A stretch of 64,000 bases of DNA from assembly GCF_000308875.1 (NCBI RefSeq), contig NZ_BAGL01000062.1:45631-109630 (forward strand), read 5' to 3'. Made by a program: the position numbers and the translations under genes. How positions within the stretch are numbered: the first letter of the stretch is position 1; each line of letters begins with the position of its first letter. The stretch is from Nocardia transvalensis NBRC 15921 (lineage in GTDB: Bacteria; Actinomycetota; Actinomycetes; Mycobacteriales; Mycobacteriaceae). Positions 16,397 to 23,888 of the stretch are shown here, piece by piece. The notes below the pieces were generated by a model. That model worked only from the letters and a program-made list of their open reading frames with translations, made no database searches and was not told the origin of the DNA.

Positions 16397-17362
16397 TCAC
16401 CAGTCGATCGCCAGCCGCCGATGCGGCCCGCTGGCGGCCCATTCGCGGGTGATGCGGGCGAGTTTGTCGGGATTGACCTGTAGGTGGATCGCCGCGATCC
16501 CGTCGGCCGTCACCTCGAGGCAGAAGACGGCGAAGATCCGCCCGTCGACCTCGGCCAGGACGGCCGGACCGCCGTTGACGGCAACGGCGTGGAAGGCGGG
16601 AGCACCACCGAGGAAGGCCCGCCGGGGATCGGTCGGCGCGAAGACGTGCCGCAGGTAGCGCGCGATATCGAGCGCGCCGACGACCGGGATCTTGCGGGCC
16701 GGGATCCGGCCGCCGCCGTCGGCGACGCTGACCGCGTCGCCGGTGAGCAACCGGATCAGCGGCGCGGTGTCACCACTGAGCGCCGCGGCGAGGAACTCCT
16801 CGACCAGCTTCCGCGCGGCCGCCGGGTCGACGTCCACACGGGCCCGGTCGCCGCTGCCGACATGCTGTTTGGCGCGCCGGTAGATCTGCTGGCAGTTCGA
16901 TTCGGTGATCTCGAGGATCTCGGCGATCTCGCGGTGCGAGTACCCGAACGCCTCGCGCAGCACGTACACCGCGCGTTCGTTGGGAGACAACCGCTCCAGG
17001 ACCATGAGCATCGCCATCGAGACCGACTCGCGCTGCTCGGCGGTGTCGGCGGGACCGAGCATCGGGTCGCCCGCCAGGATCGGCTCCGGAAGCCACTGTC
17101 CCACATAGGTTTCCCGCCGGGCACGCGCCGAGGTGAGCTGGTTGAGGCAGAAATTGGTGAGCACCTTCGTCAGCCACGCCTCGGGCGTCTCGATCCGGTC
17201 GCGGTCGGCCGCGTGCCAGCGCAGATACGTCTCCTGCACCGCGTCCTCGGCGTCCCCGGCCGACCCCAGCAGCCGGTACGCGATCGCTCCGAGGCGGCCG
17301 CGGAAGCCCTCGAACAGATCCGCCTCTTGTGTATGGAGCGACATCACACCATCGTCGGCCAT
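16397..17362 (-). CDS. ECF41-type RNA polymerase sigma factor with SnoaL-like C-terminal extension
   Basis: 321 residues from ATG at 17362; GTG at 17383 and ATG at 17344 are alternatives. Sigma region 2 includes RLLGSAGDAEDAVQETYLRWH, and region 4 includes LSPNERAVYVLREAFGYSHREIAEILEIT. The C-terminal ~130 residues are a SnoaL_2/NTF2-like domain, with the ECF41 hallmarks DGGGR (DGGGK motif) and NPDKLA near the end. In ECF41 (SigJ-like) factors this fused domain replaces an anti-sigma factor and controls activity. No anti-sigma gene is seen here, which agrees. The flavoprotein gene downstream is the likely functional partner. Confidence 0.88.
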   Translation of the reverse strand: MADDGVMSLHTQEADLFEGFRGRLGAIAYRLLGSAGDAEDAVQETYLRWHAADRDRIETPEAWLTKVLTNFCLNQLTSARARRETYVGQWLPEPILAGDPMLGPADTAEQRESVSMAMLMVLERLSPNERAVYVLREAFGYSHREIAEILEITESNCQQIYRRAKQHVGSGDRARVDVDPAAARKLVEEFLAAALSGDTAPLIRLLTGDAVSVADGGGRIPARKIPVVGALDIARYLRHVFAPTDPRRAFLGGAPAFHAVAVNGGPAVLAEVDGRIFAVFCLEVTADGIAAIHLQVNPDKLARITREWAASGPHRRLAIDW

Positions 17363-17438
17363 CCCCCGGCTACCGTCCACCACCGGGGACGCCTACAGCC
17401 GGCAACTGTCGATCGCGAACCCGGCGAGGGCTCCCTCG

Positions 17439-17882
17439 TCAGCGGTGGACGATATCCCGGTAGGTGTCCAGGATCCCGTGAATGGACGACGTGACGTGCA
17501 GGTCGTCGCTTAGCGGTGCCCAGACGTACCGCGCGTGCGCGCTGAGTACCACCGGCGCCGTGGCCGCCACCTGCACCGCGAAATGTAGCCGTCGCACGGG
17601 CCGCCCCGCGGGGGAGAGATAGTCGAAGTCGCCGACGTGGTGACCCACGCCGGTGACGACCAGCCCCGTCTCCTCGAGCACGCCACGGACCAGCGCCCCG
17701 GTCACCGACTCTCCCGCTTCCACGGTCGCGCCCGGCAGTTTGAGGGTGGGGCGGATCGGCCCCGAACTGTGCGGCTCCAGCAGGAGCACATCCCCCTCAC
17801 GGTCGATGATCGCACCGACCCGTAGCCCGACCCCGTCCCGTTCGCCGCGCGGAAGCACCTCGTCGAACATCGATACCGACAT
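17439..17882 (-). CDS. Nudix hydrolase-like protein with altered Nudix box
   Basis: 147 residues from ATG at 17882 (TTG at 17897 is possible). The fold start LRVGAIIDREGDVLLLEPH and the box PGATVEAGESVTGALVRGVL followed by EETGL mark a Nudix domain. Compared with GX5EX7REUXEEXGU, the first box glycine pair is GA and the REUXEE segment reads RGVLEE, so the first glutamate of that segment is glycine while the two later metal-binding glutamates remain. Activity on nucleoside diphosphate-linked substrates may be altered. The C terminus SSIHGILDTYRDIVHR is not diagnostic. Confidence 0.8.
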   Translation of the reverse strand: MSVSMFDEVLPRGERDGVGLRVGAIIDREGDVLLLEPHSSGPIRPTLKLPGATVEAGESVTGALVRGVLEETGLVVTGVGHHVGDFDYLSPAGRPVRRLHFAVQVAATAPVVLSAHARYVWAPLSDDLHVTSSIHGILDTYRDIVHR

Positions 17883-18147
17883 CGGCGAATTCACCAACCT
17901 TCATCCAGGCAGAGGCGCCCGTAATCTGAGAGCGCCGATCTCTCGATATTACCGTGGCGTGACCGGCAGATGACAGGCAGTACAGAATATTAACGGCCAC
18001 AACGGATTTCGTTCGCAATCGGTAAGGGTTGCCGGGCCCGGCGGCGGAGCGTTGGAATCTTGCCGATTCAAACAATGCCCTCTACCGGCGGAATGTAGTT
18101 CCGTCTGGGGCGTATCGACAGGGACGCGACCACACCAGGAGACCCCG

Positions 18148-19473
18148 ATGACCGACCCCGCCGCGCCGGACCCCGCCCAGAACTGGAGCTTCGAGACCAA
18201 GCAGGTCCATGTCGGCCAGGTGCCCGACGACACCACCAACGCCCGCGCTCTGCCGATCTACCAGACCACCTCCTACACCTTCCGTGACACCGATCATGCC
18301 GCCGCGCTGTTCGGCCTCGCCGAACCGGGCTACATCTACACCCGCATCATCAACCCGACCCAGGACGCCGTCGAGCAGCGCATCGCGGCGCTCGAGGGCG
18401 GCGTGGCCGCGCTGCTGCTGTCCTCCGGCCAGGCCGCCGAGACGTTCGCGATCCTGAACATCGCGGGCGCCGGCGACCATATCGTGTCCAGCCCGCGCCT
18501 GTACGGCGGCACCTACAACCTCTTCCACTACACGCTGCCCAAGCTCGGCATCGAGGTCAGCTTCGTCGAGGATCCGGACGATCTCGACCAGTGGCGGGCC
18601 GCCATCCGCCCGAACACCAAGGCGGTCTACGGCGAGACGGTGTCCAACCCGCAGAACCACATCCTCGACATCGCCGGGATCGCCGAGGTCGCGCACACGG
18701 CCGGGGTGCCGCTGATCGTCGACAACACGGTCCCGACGCCCTACCTGATCCAGCCGCTGAAGCACGGCGCCGACATCGTGGTCCACTCGGCCACGAAGTA
18801 CCTCGGCGGGCACGGCGCGGCCATCGCGGGCGTGATCGTGGACGGCGGCGGCTTCGACTGGACGGTCACCGACGCCGACGGCAAGTCCCGCTTCCCCGGC
18901 TTCACCACCCCCGACCCCAGCTACCACGGCGTGGTGTTCGCCGAACTCGGCGCGCCCGCCTATGCGCTGAAGGCCCGCGTCCAGCTGCTGCGCGACCTCG
19001 GCTCGGCGATCTCCCCCTTCAACGCCTTCCTCATCAGCCAGGGCCTCGAGACGCTGAGCCTGCGGGTCGAACGGCACGTGCAGAACGCGCAGGCGGTCGC
19101 CGAATTCCTCACCGAGCGGCCGGAAGTCACGTCGGTCTCGTTCGCGGGGCTGCCGTCGTCGCCGTGGTACGAGCGCGGAAAGCAGCTGGCGCCCAAGGGA
19201 ACCAGCGCGATCATCGGCTTCGAGCTGACCGGTGGCGTCGACGCGGGCAAGAAGTTCGTCAACGCCCTCACCCTGCACAGCCACGTCGCCAATATCGGTG
19301 ACGTCCGGTCGCTGGTCATCCACCCGGCCTCGACCACCCACTCGCAGCTCACCCCGGAGGAGCAGCTCGCCTCGGGCGTCACCCCCGGACTGGTCCGCCT
19401 GGCGGTCGGCATCGAGGGAATCGACGACATCCTGGCCGACCTGCGCACCGGATTCGACGCCGTGGGCGCGTAA
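18148..19473 (+). CDS. metY: O-acetylhomoserine/O-acetylserine sulfhydrylase (PLP enzyme)
   Basis: 441 residues from ATG with AGGAG 6-10 nt upstream. It belongs to the Cys/Met metabolism PLP family: SSGQAAETFAILNIAGAGDH, PLIVDNTVPTPYLIQP and VVHSATKYLGGHG, where the lysine of SATKY forms the PLP aldimine. The N terminus FETKQVHVGQVPDDTTNARALPIYQTTSY is typical of the aminocarboxypropyltransferase branch. It makes homocysteine from O-acetylhomoserine and sulfide. metX is not adjacent downstream. I looked for a SAM riboswitch in the 250-bp leader and did not find one. A 14-bp terminator hairpin follows. Confidence 0.93.
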   Translation: MTDPAAPDPAQNWSFETKQVHVGQVPDDTTNARALPIYQTTSYTFRDTDHAAALFGLAEPGYIYTRIINPTQDAVEQRIAALEGGVAALLLSSGQAAETFAILNIAGAGDHIVSSPRLYGGTYNLFHYTLPKLGIEVSFVEDPDDLDQWRAAIRPNTKAVYGETVSNPQNHILDIAGIAEVAHTAGVPLIVDNTVPTPYLIQPLKHGADIVVHSATKYLGGHGAAIAGVIVDGGGFDWTVTDADGKSRFPGFTTPDPSYHGVVFAELGAPAYALKARVQLLRDLGSAISPFNAFLISQGLETLSLRVERHVQNAQAVAEFLTERPEVTSVSFAGLPSSPWYERGKQLAPKGTSAIIGFELTGGVDAGKKFVNALTLHSHVANIGDVRSLVIHPASTTHSQLTPEEQLASGVTPGLVRLAVGIEGIDDILADLRTGFDAVGA

Positions 19474-19515
19474 CGCGCTGAGGTCCTTCCACAACGAGGC
19501 CCTACCGCTTCCACC

Positions 19516-19550
19516 ACGATGCCCCTACCGCTCTTTGGTAGGGGCATCGT
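19516..19550 (+). terminator. Terminator of metY
   Basis: The perfect 14-bp stem ACGATGCCCCTACC / GGTAGGGGCATCGT has the 7-nt loop GCTCTTT and starts 42 bp after the metY stop. No poly-U tract follows. Confidence 0.85.
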
Positions 19551-19708
19551 CGTATTCGATCTAGATCACCCGCGGCGTGAACCCGGCGAACTCGGCGGCC
19601 TCGGTGGTTATGCTCAGAACTCGAACGACGGCCCGGCGCGTACACAGCGCTGCCGGGAATTCGCGACGACGGGAACTCAGGCCGCACGTTCAGAGGGGAA
19701 CGGGCACG

Positions 19709-20569
19709 ATGGCAGGCAAGCGGACGGTGCTGACGGTCCAGCTCAGACGGCTGGCCGCACTGCTGCACGAGATGCGCGAGGAAGCCGGGATCACCAAGGA
19801 GGTCGTGAGCGGCCGCACCGGCATCAATGTGACCACGCTGTACCGGATCGAGACGGCGCAGGCGCGGCCGCAGCGGCGCACGCTGATGGCGATGCTCGAA
19901 CTGTACGGCATCGAGGATCCGCAGCGGTCGGATGCGCTGCAACTGCTGCAGGAGGCGCAGAAACCCGGCATGTCGCGCCCGTTCGAGGCGGCGGTGTCGG
20001 AGGTATACGCGGCCTACATCAATTTCGAGAACGAGGCGCTGTCGGCGCGGCTGTTCCAGACCTCGTTCATCCCCGGCCTATTACAGACCGAACAGTATGC
20101 GTGGGCGGTGCTGGATACCGCGATGCCCAAGGTCGAGACGGCGGTGATCGAGCAGCGGCTGCGCGCCCGGTTCGAGCGGGCCAAGGTGCTGGCCAAGGAG
20201 GAGCCCCTCGAGTTGTGGGTGGTGCTCGACGAGGCCGCCATCCGGCGCGTCGTCGGCGGCCGCGAGGTGATGCGGGGCCAATTGCTGCGGCTGGTCGAGG
20301 AATCGGAGAAGCGCAACGTCATCCTGCAGATACTGCCGTTCGACGCGGGCGCGCACCCCGCGATGGTCGGCTCCTTCGTCGTCCTCGACTTCCACGACCC
20401 CGCCGACCCGGAACTGGTGTACGTCGAGGGCATAGCCGGCGACGACATCGTGGAGGGCCACAACGAGATCCGCCGCTTCGGCGTCATGTTCGACCAACTC
20501 CGCGCCATGGCCCTCAGCCCCCGAGACTCCTCCACCCTCATCTCCAAAATCGCCGACGACCTGCGCTAG
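19709..20569 (+). CDS. XRE-family regulator with DUF5753 domain
   Basis: 286 residues from ATG at 19709 with GAGGGGAA upstream. The N-terminal helix-turn-helix spans about 8-70 (LAALLHEMREEAGITKEVV, then GINVTTLYRIETAQARPQRR). The rest is DUF5753: ARLFQTSFIPGLLQTEQYAWAVL and LWVVLDEAAIRRVVGG, and NVILQILPFDAGAHPAMVGSFVVLDF. In streptomycetes these regulators are usually paired with a small DUF397 protein; none is seen next to this gene. A large inverted repeat lies downstream. The regulated genes are unknown. Confidence 0.85.
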   Translation: MAGKRTVLTVQLRRLAALLHEMREEAGITKEVVSGRTGINVTTLYRIETAQARPQRRTLMAMLELYGIEDPQRSDALQLLQEAQKPGMSRPFEAAVSEVYAAYINFENEALSARLFQTSFIPGLLQTEQYAWAVLDTAMPKVETAVIEQRLRARFERAKVLAKEEPLELWVVLDEAAIRRVVGGREVMRGQLLRLVEESEKRNVILQILPFDAGAHPAMVGSFVVLDFHDPADPELVYVEGIAGDDIVEGHNEIRRFGVMFDQLRAMALSPRDSSTLISKIADDLR

Positions 20570-20618
20570 CCACGGCGCACCCCCGCTCGCCCCCCGCGCG
20601 CCCCCACCTCCGGCGCGC

Positions 20619-20696
20619 CCCACTCATTTTCCGGCATGCTTCTGGCCGGAAACTCGCGAGGCCCCGGCCAAAAGCGTGCCGGGGAAATATGAGTGG
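20619..20696. repeat. Two inverted hairpin elements (copies B and C) forming one 78-bp palindrome
   Basis: Copy B has arms TTTCCGGC (20628-20635) and GCCGGAAA (20645-20652) around the loop ATGCTTCTG. Copy C has arms CCCCGGC (20662-20668) and GCCGGGG (20678-20684) around CAAAAGCGT, the reverse complement of ACGCTTTTG. Outer arms CCACTCAT and ATGAGTGG enclose both. The pair is head-to-head, like a bacterial interspersed mosaic element. It lies between the convergent ends of the XRE gene (20569) and an ABC-2 permease gene (20736), where it may also terminate transcription from both sides. Confidence 0.85.
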
Positions 20697-20735
20697 CGAT
20701 TACCGCCTGCTGCGCTGGTGCATCGAGAGCCGTTC

Positions 20736-21554
20736 TCACCGCCTGCTGGCCCGCCGGTACCCAACCACCGCAGGGATCGCGAAGACCACTACCGCACCTG
20801 CCGACCACGCGACGGTCGCCAGGAGGGGCCCCCGCACCGGGCCGCCCAGGGACAGGCCGCGCATGGCGTCGACCGCGTAGGACATGGGCTGGTGCGCCAC
20901 AATGGGTTTCGCCCAGGACGGGTAGGCGGCCAGCGGCACGAAGCCGGTGGAGAAGAACATCAGCAGCGACGATCCCAGCGAAATCGCTTCCACCAGAGCC
21001 GGTTTGGCACTGTACGCCGCCACCGTGGTGACGATCGTCGCGAAACCGAGGCCGTACATCAGCGGTACCCCCACCAGTGCCACCGCGGCCGGAAGCCCTT
21101 GCTGGAAGCGGAATCCCAGCAGCATCCCGATCCCGAACAGCACCAGCGTGCAGGCCAGGATGCGCGCACCCTCGGCGAGAATCCGCGCCAGGAGTCCCGA
21201 CGCGCGATGCACCGGCAGCACCCAGAACCGCGCCAGCAGCCCGTCGTCGCGCTCCCGGCCGAGGGTGATGGCCCCCGCCAGCGAACCCGACATCACCGAG
21301 ACCAGCGTCACCATCGGCACCGACCCGTAGAGAGCGTCGGCCCCGGAGAACGCCGAGATCTGCCGTCCCAGAACCGTATTCAACATCACCAGCAGCAGCG
21401 CGGGAAATATCAGCGACTGCGCCATGGTGAGCGGATCCCGCCGCCACCGCACCAGCAGCCGCCGCGTCTGAATCACCGTCTGCGGCACCAGCAGTCGCCA
21501 CGTCTCGGTGCGCGACCCCACCACCGGCAGCTCGACCACGGCGCTCGCCGTCAT
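20736..21554 (-). CDS. ABC-2 type transporter permease
   Basis: 272 residues. An N-terminal cytoplasmic stretch (QTVIQTRRLLVRWRRDPLTM) leads to six hydrophobic segments; LGRERDDGLLARFWVLPVHRASGLLARI is the ABC2_membrane/DrrB-type loop. The sequence resembles DrrB/DrrC permeases that export drugs or lipids such as phthiocerol dimycocerosates. It follows a second permease gene by 70 bp. No ATPase gene is adjacent, so the energising subunit must be encoded elsewhere, if the pair is functional. Confidence 0.82.
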   Translation of the reverse strand: MTASAVVELPVVGSRTETWRLLVPQTVIQTRRLLVRWRRDPLTMAQSLIFPALLLVMLNTVLGRQISAFSGADALYGSVPMVTLVSVMSGSLAGAITLGRERDDGLLARFWVLPVHRASGLLARILAEGARILACTLVLFGIGMLLGFRFQQGLPAAVALVGVPLMYGLGFATIVTTVAAYSAKPALVEAISLGSSLLMFFSTGFVPLAAYPSWAKPIVAHQPMSYAVDAMRGLSLGGPVRGPLLATVAWSAGAVVVFAIPAVVGYRRASRR

Positions 21555-21624
21555 CGCCACCTCCGAACGCCCGTCGCACCGCACACATTCGCCGTCACAG
21601 CGACCCCCGAACACCCATGGGCCC

Positions 21625-22455
21625 TCATCGCTGCCTCCGCAAGGCCACCGCAACGGATCCGCCCCCGAACGCCAGCAATCCCGCGCCCACCCAGGCCAGA
21701 CCCGGCCCGACCGTATCCCAGCCCACCACCCCGGCGCGCCCGCCCGGGTCACCGCCGAGCACCCGCAGGGCGTCGACGAACTGCGACACCGGCTGGTCGC
21801 GAGCGAATCCCCGGATCCAGTCGGGGAACTGCGCGGCCGGCGCGAATCCCGTGGAGACCATGCCGAGGATCAGCTGGGGCAGCACCAGCGCCTGCGTCGT
21901 CGCCTCCGGACTCTTCGACAGCGCGCCCAGCAGATCGCCCAGCAGGCACAGCAGCAGCCCGAGCAACAGGGAGAAACAGAGGAATCCGGCCGTCTCCCAG
22001 CCGCTCCCCGCGAACCGGAAGCCGACCACGTAACCGCACACCAGCGCCGACACCAGCGCGATCGCGATCCGGTACACCGCGGCGGTGGTCCGGGCGGCCA
22101 GCGGGGTCACCGACGGCATGGGCATGGTCGCGAAGCGGGTGTCCAGTCCGTCCCGCGCATCGGTGGCCGCGCGGAAGGCCGCCGCGGTCCCGCAGAACGA
22201 CACCCCCTGCAACACGATCATGGGCATCAGGAACTGCCCGTAGCTGCTGAGCCCGTGCCCGGCGAAGCCCATCACCTTGTTCAGCGGAACGTAGAACCCG
22301 AGGGTGAACACCGCGGGCGACAGCAGCGCGGTCAGCACCTCACCATTGCGCAGCGACGGCCGGACCAGGCGCAACGCCAGCACCCAGCACTGCCGCACCG
22401 CCGAGCGCCGAGGGGCGGGCGGCGCCCCGCCCAGCGCGATCACATCGCCGGTCAT
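21625..22455 (-). CDS. ABC-2 type transporter permease
   Basis: 276 residues, paralogous in layout to the downstream gene: cytoplasmic start (RQCWVLALRLVRPSLRNGEVLTALLSP), about six membrane spans and the loop TDARDGLDTRFATMPMPSVTPLAART. It is the first gene of a two-permease operon of DrrB/DrrC type. The expected DrrA-like ATPase is missing: upstream lies a 27-bp tandem repeat array and then a plus-strand nitrobindin gene. Loss of an ATPase gene by rearrangement at the array is one explanation; use of a distant ATPase is another. Confidence 0.82.
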   Translation of the reverse strand: MTGDVIALGGAPPAPRRSAVRQCWVLALRLVRPSLRNGEVLTALLSPAVFTLGFYVPLNKVMGFAGHGLSSYGQFLMPMIVLQGVSFCGTAAAFRAATDARDGLDTRFATMPMPSVTPLAARTTAAVYRIAIALVSALVCGYVVGFRFAGSGWETAGFLCFSLLLGLLLCLLGDLLGALSKSPEATTQALVLPQLILGMVSTGFAPAAQFPDWIRGFARDQPVSQFVDALRVLGGDPGGRAGVVGWDTVGPGLAWVGAGLLAFGGGSVAVALRRQR

Positions 22456-22810
22456 CCGTGAATCCTCCCCGTGCGACGACGGCAGTTCAGCCCATCTCAC
22501 CAGAGACATCGTCCGAACGCCGGTGATGGTTCGACGCGCGGGCGTGTTCGCCGAGCAAGCCCCTCGCTCCCCGGCATCTTCCCCGCGCCCCCACTCCCCG
22601 GCATCTTCCCCGAGCCCCCACTCCCCGGCGCCTTCTCCGAGCCCCCACTCCCCGGCACCTTCCCCGAGCCCCCACTCCCCCGGCACCTTCTCCGAGCGAC
22701 CCTCTCCCTTCCTCCGAGCGGCCCCCTCCCTTCCCCGCTGTCAAGCGGGGTCACGCTTTTTCCCGCGATCCCGGCGTGCCGTCCGCGCGCCCGCGCCGGG
22801 CGCGGCCACT
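22456..22810. other. Gene-free region carrying a 27-bp repeat array
   Basis: This 355-bp gap between divergent starts at 22455 and 22811 must hold both promoters. It contains no convincing gene. Its central part is the tandem array described separately (22567-22701), followed by degenerate copies rich in TCCCTTCC up to 22740. Confidence 0.6.
22567..22701. repeat. Five tandem 27-bp repeats
   Basis: Units start at 22567, 22594, 22621, 22648 and 22675, each 27 bp. The shared core is CTCCCCGGCATCTTCCCCG followed by AGCCCCCA; positions vary in the AT and CC of the middle. The CCCCGGCAT part resembles the arms and loop edge of the dispersed hairpin family. The array lies in the promoter region of the ABC permease operon. 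Confidence 0.9.
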
Positions 22811-23323
22811 ATGCTGACCGCCGTGCTCGAACCCCAGCCCGCCGTCGCGCCCCATCCCGATATCGCCCACCTGGCCCCGCTGCTGGGCACCTGGCGCGGC
22901 TCCGGCCACGGGGAGTACCCGACCATCGACTCGTTCGACTACCACGAGGAAATCCACTTCGGCCATGTCGGCCGCCCGTTCCTCACCTACCGTCAGCGCA
23001 CCCGCCACGCGGAGGACGGCCGTTCGCTGCACGCCGAGACCGGATATCTGCGCTGCCCGGGCGGCGACCGCATCGAATTGATCCTCGCCCACCCGACCGG
23101 TATCACCGAGATCTGCGAGGGCAGCCTCGATGTCGCCGGCGACGGTCTGCGCCTGGAACTGGATTCGACCCACATCGGCCGCAGCACCACCGCGAAACTC
23201 GTGACGGCACTCGGCCGCTCGCTCCGGCTGTCGGGCGACACCATCGATTACACGCTGCGCATGGCCGCCGTCGGCGAGCCGAAGCAGCATCATCTCGCCG
23301 CCAGCCTGCGTCGCGCCGAGTAA
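22811..23323 (+). CDS. Nitrobindin-like heme protein (peroxynitrite isomerase family)
   Basis: 170 residues from ATG at 22811; GTG at 22823 is an alternative. The sequence PLLGTWRGSGHGEYPTIDSF, then YHEEIHFGHVGRPFLTYRQRT, is the hallmark of the nitrobindin/THAP4 C-terminal domain, a ten-strand beta-barrel that binds ferric heme (M. tuberculosis Rv2717c is a homolog). The proximal heme ligand is a histidine near the C terminus, present here as KQHHLAASLRR. The family isomerises peroxynitrite to nitrate, so a role against nitrosative stress is likely. A small 7-bp hairpin follows at 23329-23352. Confidence 0.88.
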   Translation: MLTAVLEPQPAVAPHPDIAHLAPLLGTWRGSGHGEYPTIDSFDYHEEIHFGHVGRPFLTYRQRTRHAEDGRSLHAETGYLRCPGGDRIELILAHPTGITEICEGSLDVAGDGLRLELDSTHIGRSTTAKLVTALGRSLRLSGDTIDYTLRMAAVGEPKQHHLAASLRRAE

Positions 23324-23518
23324 CAAAAAGGTCACCGACACGCCCGTGACCTGCGGCACGTCCGCGGGGGTCTGTGCTATTGCGCACCGGGGGTTGTCTA
23401 GGAGATTGCTGGCGTTCTACCGTTTGCCCAGTCGGCGAACAGTCGGCAACGTCGGCGAACAGCCGGCGGCATCTAGTTCGAGCCCATTGGATCTCGCTCA
23501 CCCACAAGGGAGAAGACC

Positions 23519-23674
23519 ATGAAGCGTTCGACGCTGACCCTGATCACCGCGGGGATGCTCCTAGCAGGTACCGGCGCCGTGGAATTGCTCGGTGACGCCT
23601 CCGCCGGAGCGACCTCCCCCGTCGAGCACAGCGCCTCGACGGCCACGAGCGGATTGGAGGTGCACGCGCCATAG
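23519..23674 (+). CDS. Small secreted peptide precursor (51 residues)
   Basis: ATG is preceded by AAGGGAGAAG, a strong ribosome-binding site. The product starts MKRSTLTLITAGMLLAGTGA, a short signal sequence, and ends in a Ser/Thr/Ala-rich polar tail (SPVEHSASTATSGLEVHAP) with a single His in each half and no cysteine. A 14-bp perfect hairpin follows 24 bp after the stop. The strong initiation and termination signals argue for a real single-gene transcript. I do not recognise the peptide; it could be an exported peptide or a small envelope-associated protein. Confidence 0.65.
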   Translation: MKRSTLTLITAGMLLAGTGAVELLGDASAGATSPVEHSASTATSGLEVHAP

Positions 23675-23698
23675 ACACCGACGAACACGCTGCGACCA

Positions 23699-23737
23699 GA
23701 CGACCGGATGCCACCCGTGACCAGGCATCCGGTCGTC
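23699..23737 (+). terminator. Strong terminator of the small secreted peptide gene
   Basis: The arms GACGACCGGATGCC and GGCATCCGGTCGTC are perfect 14-bp complements around the 11-nt loop ACCCGTGACCA. Confidence 0.85.
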
Positions 23738-23764
23738 GCTGTTCCTGCCACCGCTTCCATCGCC

Positions 23765-23885
23765 GCTATTCCGGCCCCGCTCCCGTCGTCGCCCTTCCGG
23801 CCACCTCTCCCGCCACCGCCATTCCAGCCGCCACTCCCGTCGTCGCCCCTCCGGCCACCGCTCCCGTCGCCGCTATTCCTGCCCC
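23765..23885. repeat. Degenerate 53-54-bp repeat, about 2.2 copies
   Basis: Units start with GCYATTCC at 23765, 23818 and 23872. They share CACTCCCGTCGTCGCCC-like and CTCCGGCCACC-like segments. The region lies just downstream of the penicillin-binding protein stop (23889, minus strand) and holds no supported gene. Confidence 0.65.
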
Positions 23886-23888
23886 CCG

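Noticed and set aside
17898..18147. SAM-type riboswitch upstream of metY
   Set aside because: The leader lacks the SAM-IV start (GGTCATGAGTGCC-like) and the core helices in the plus orientation. A CCGGCAACCC sequence exists only on the opposite strand and is probably coincidental.
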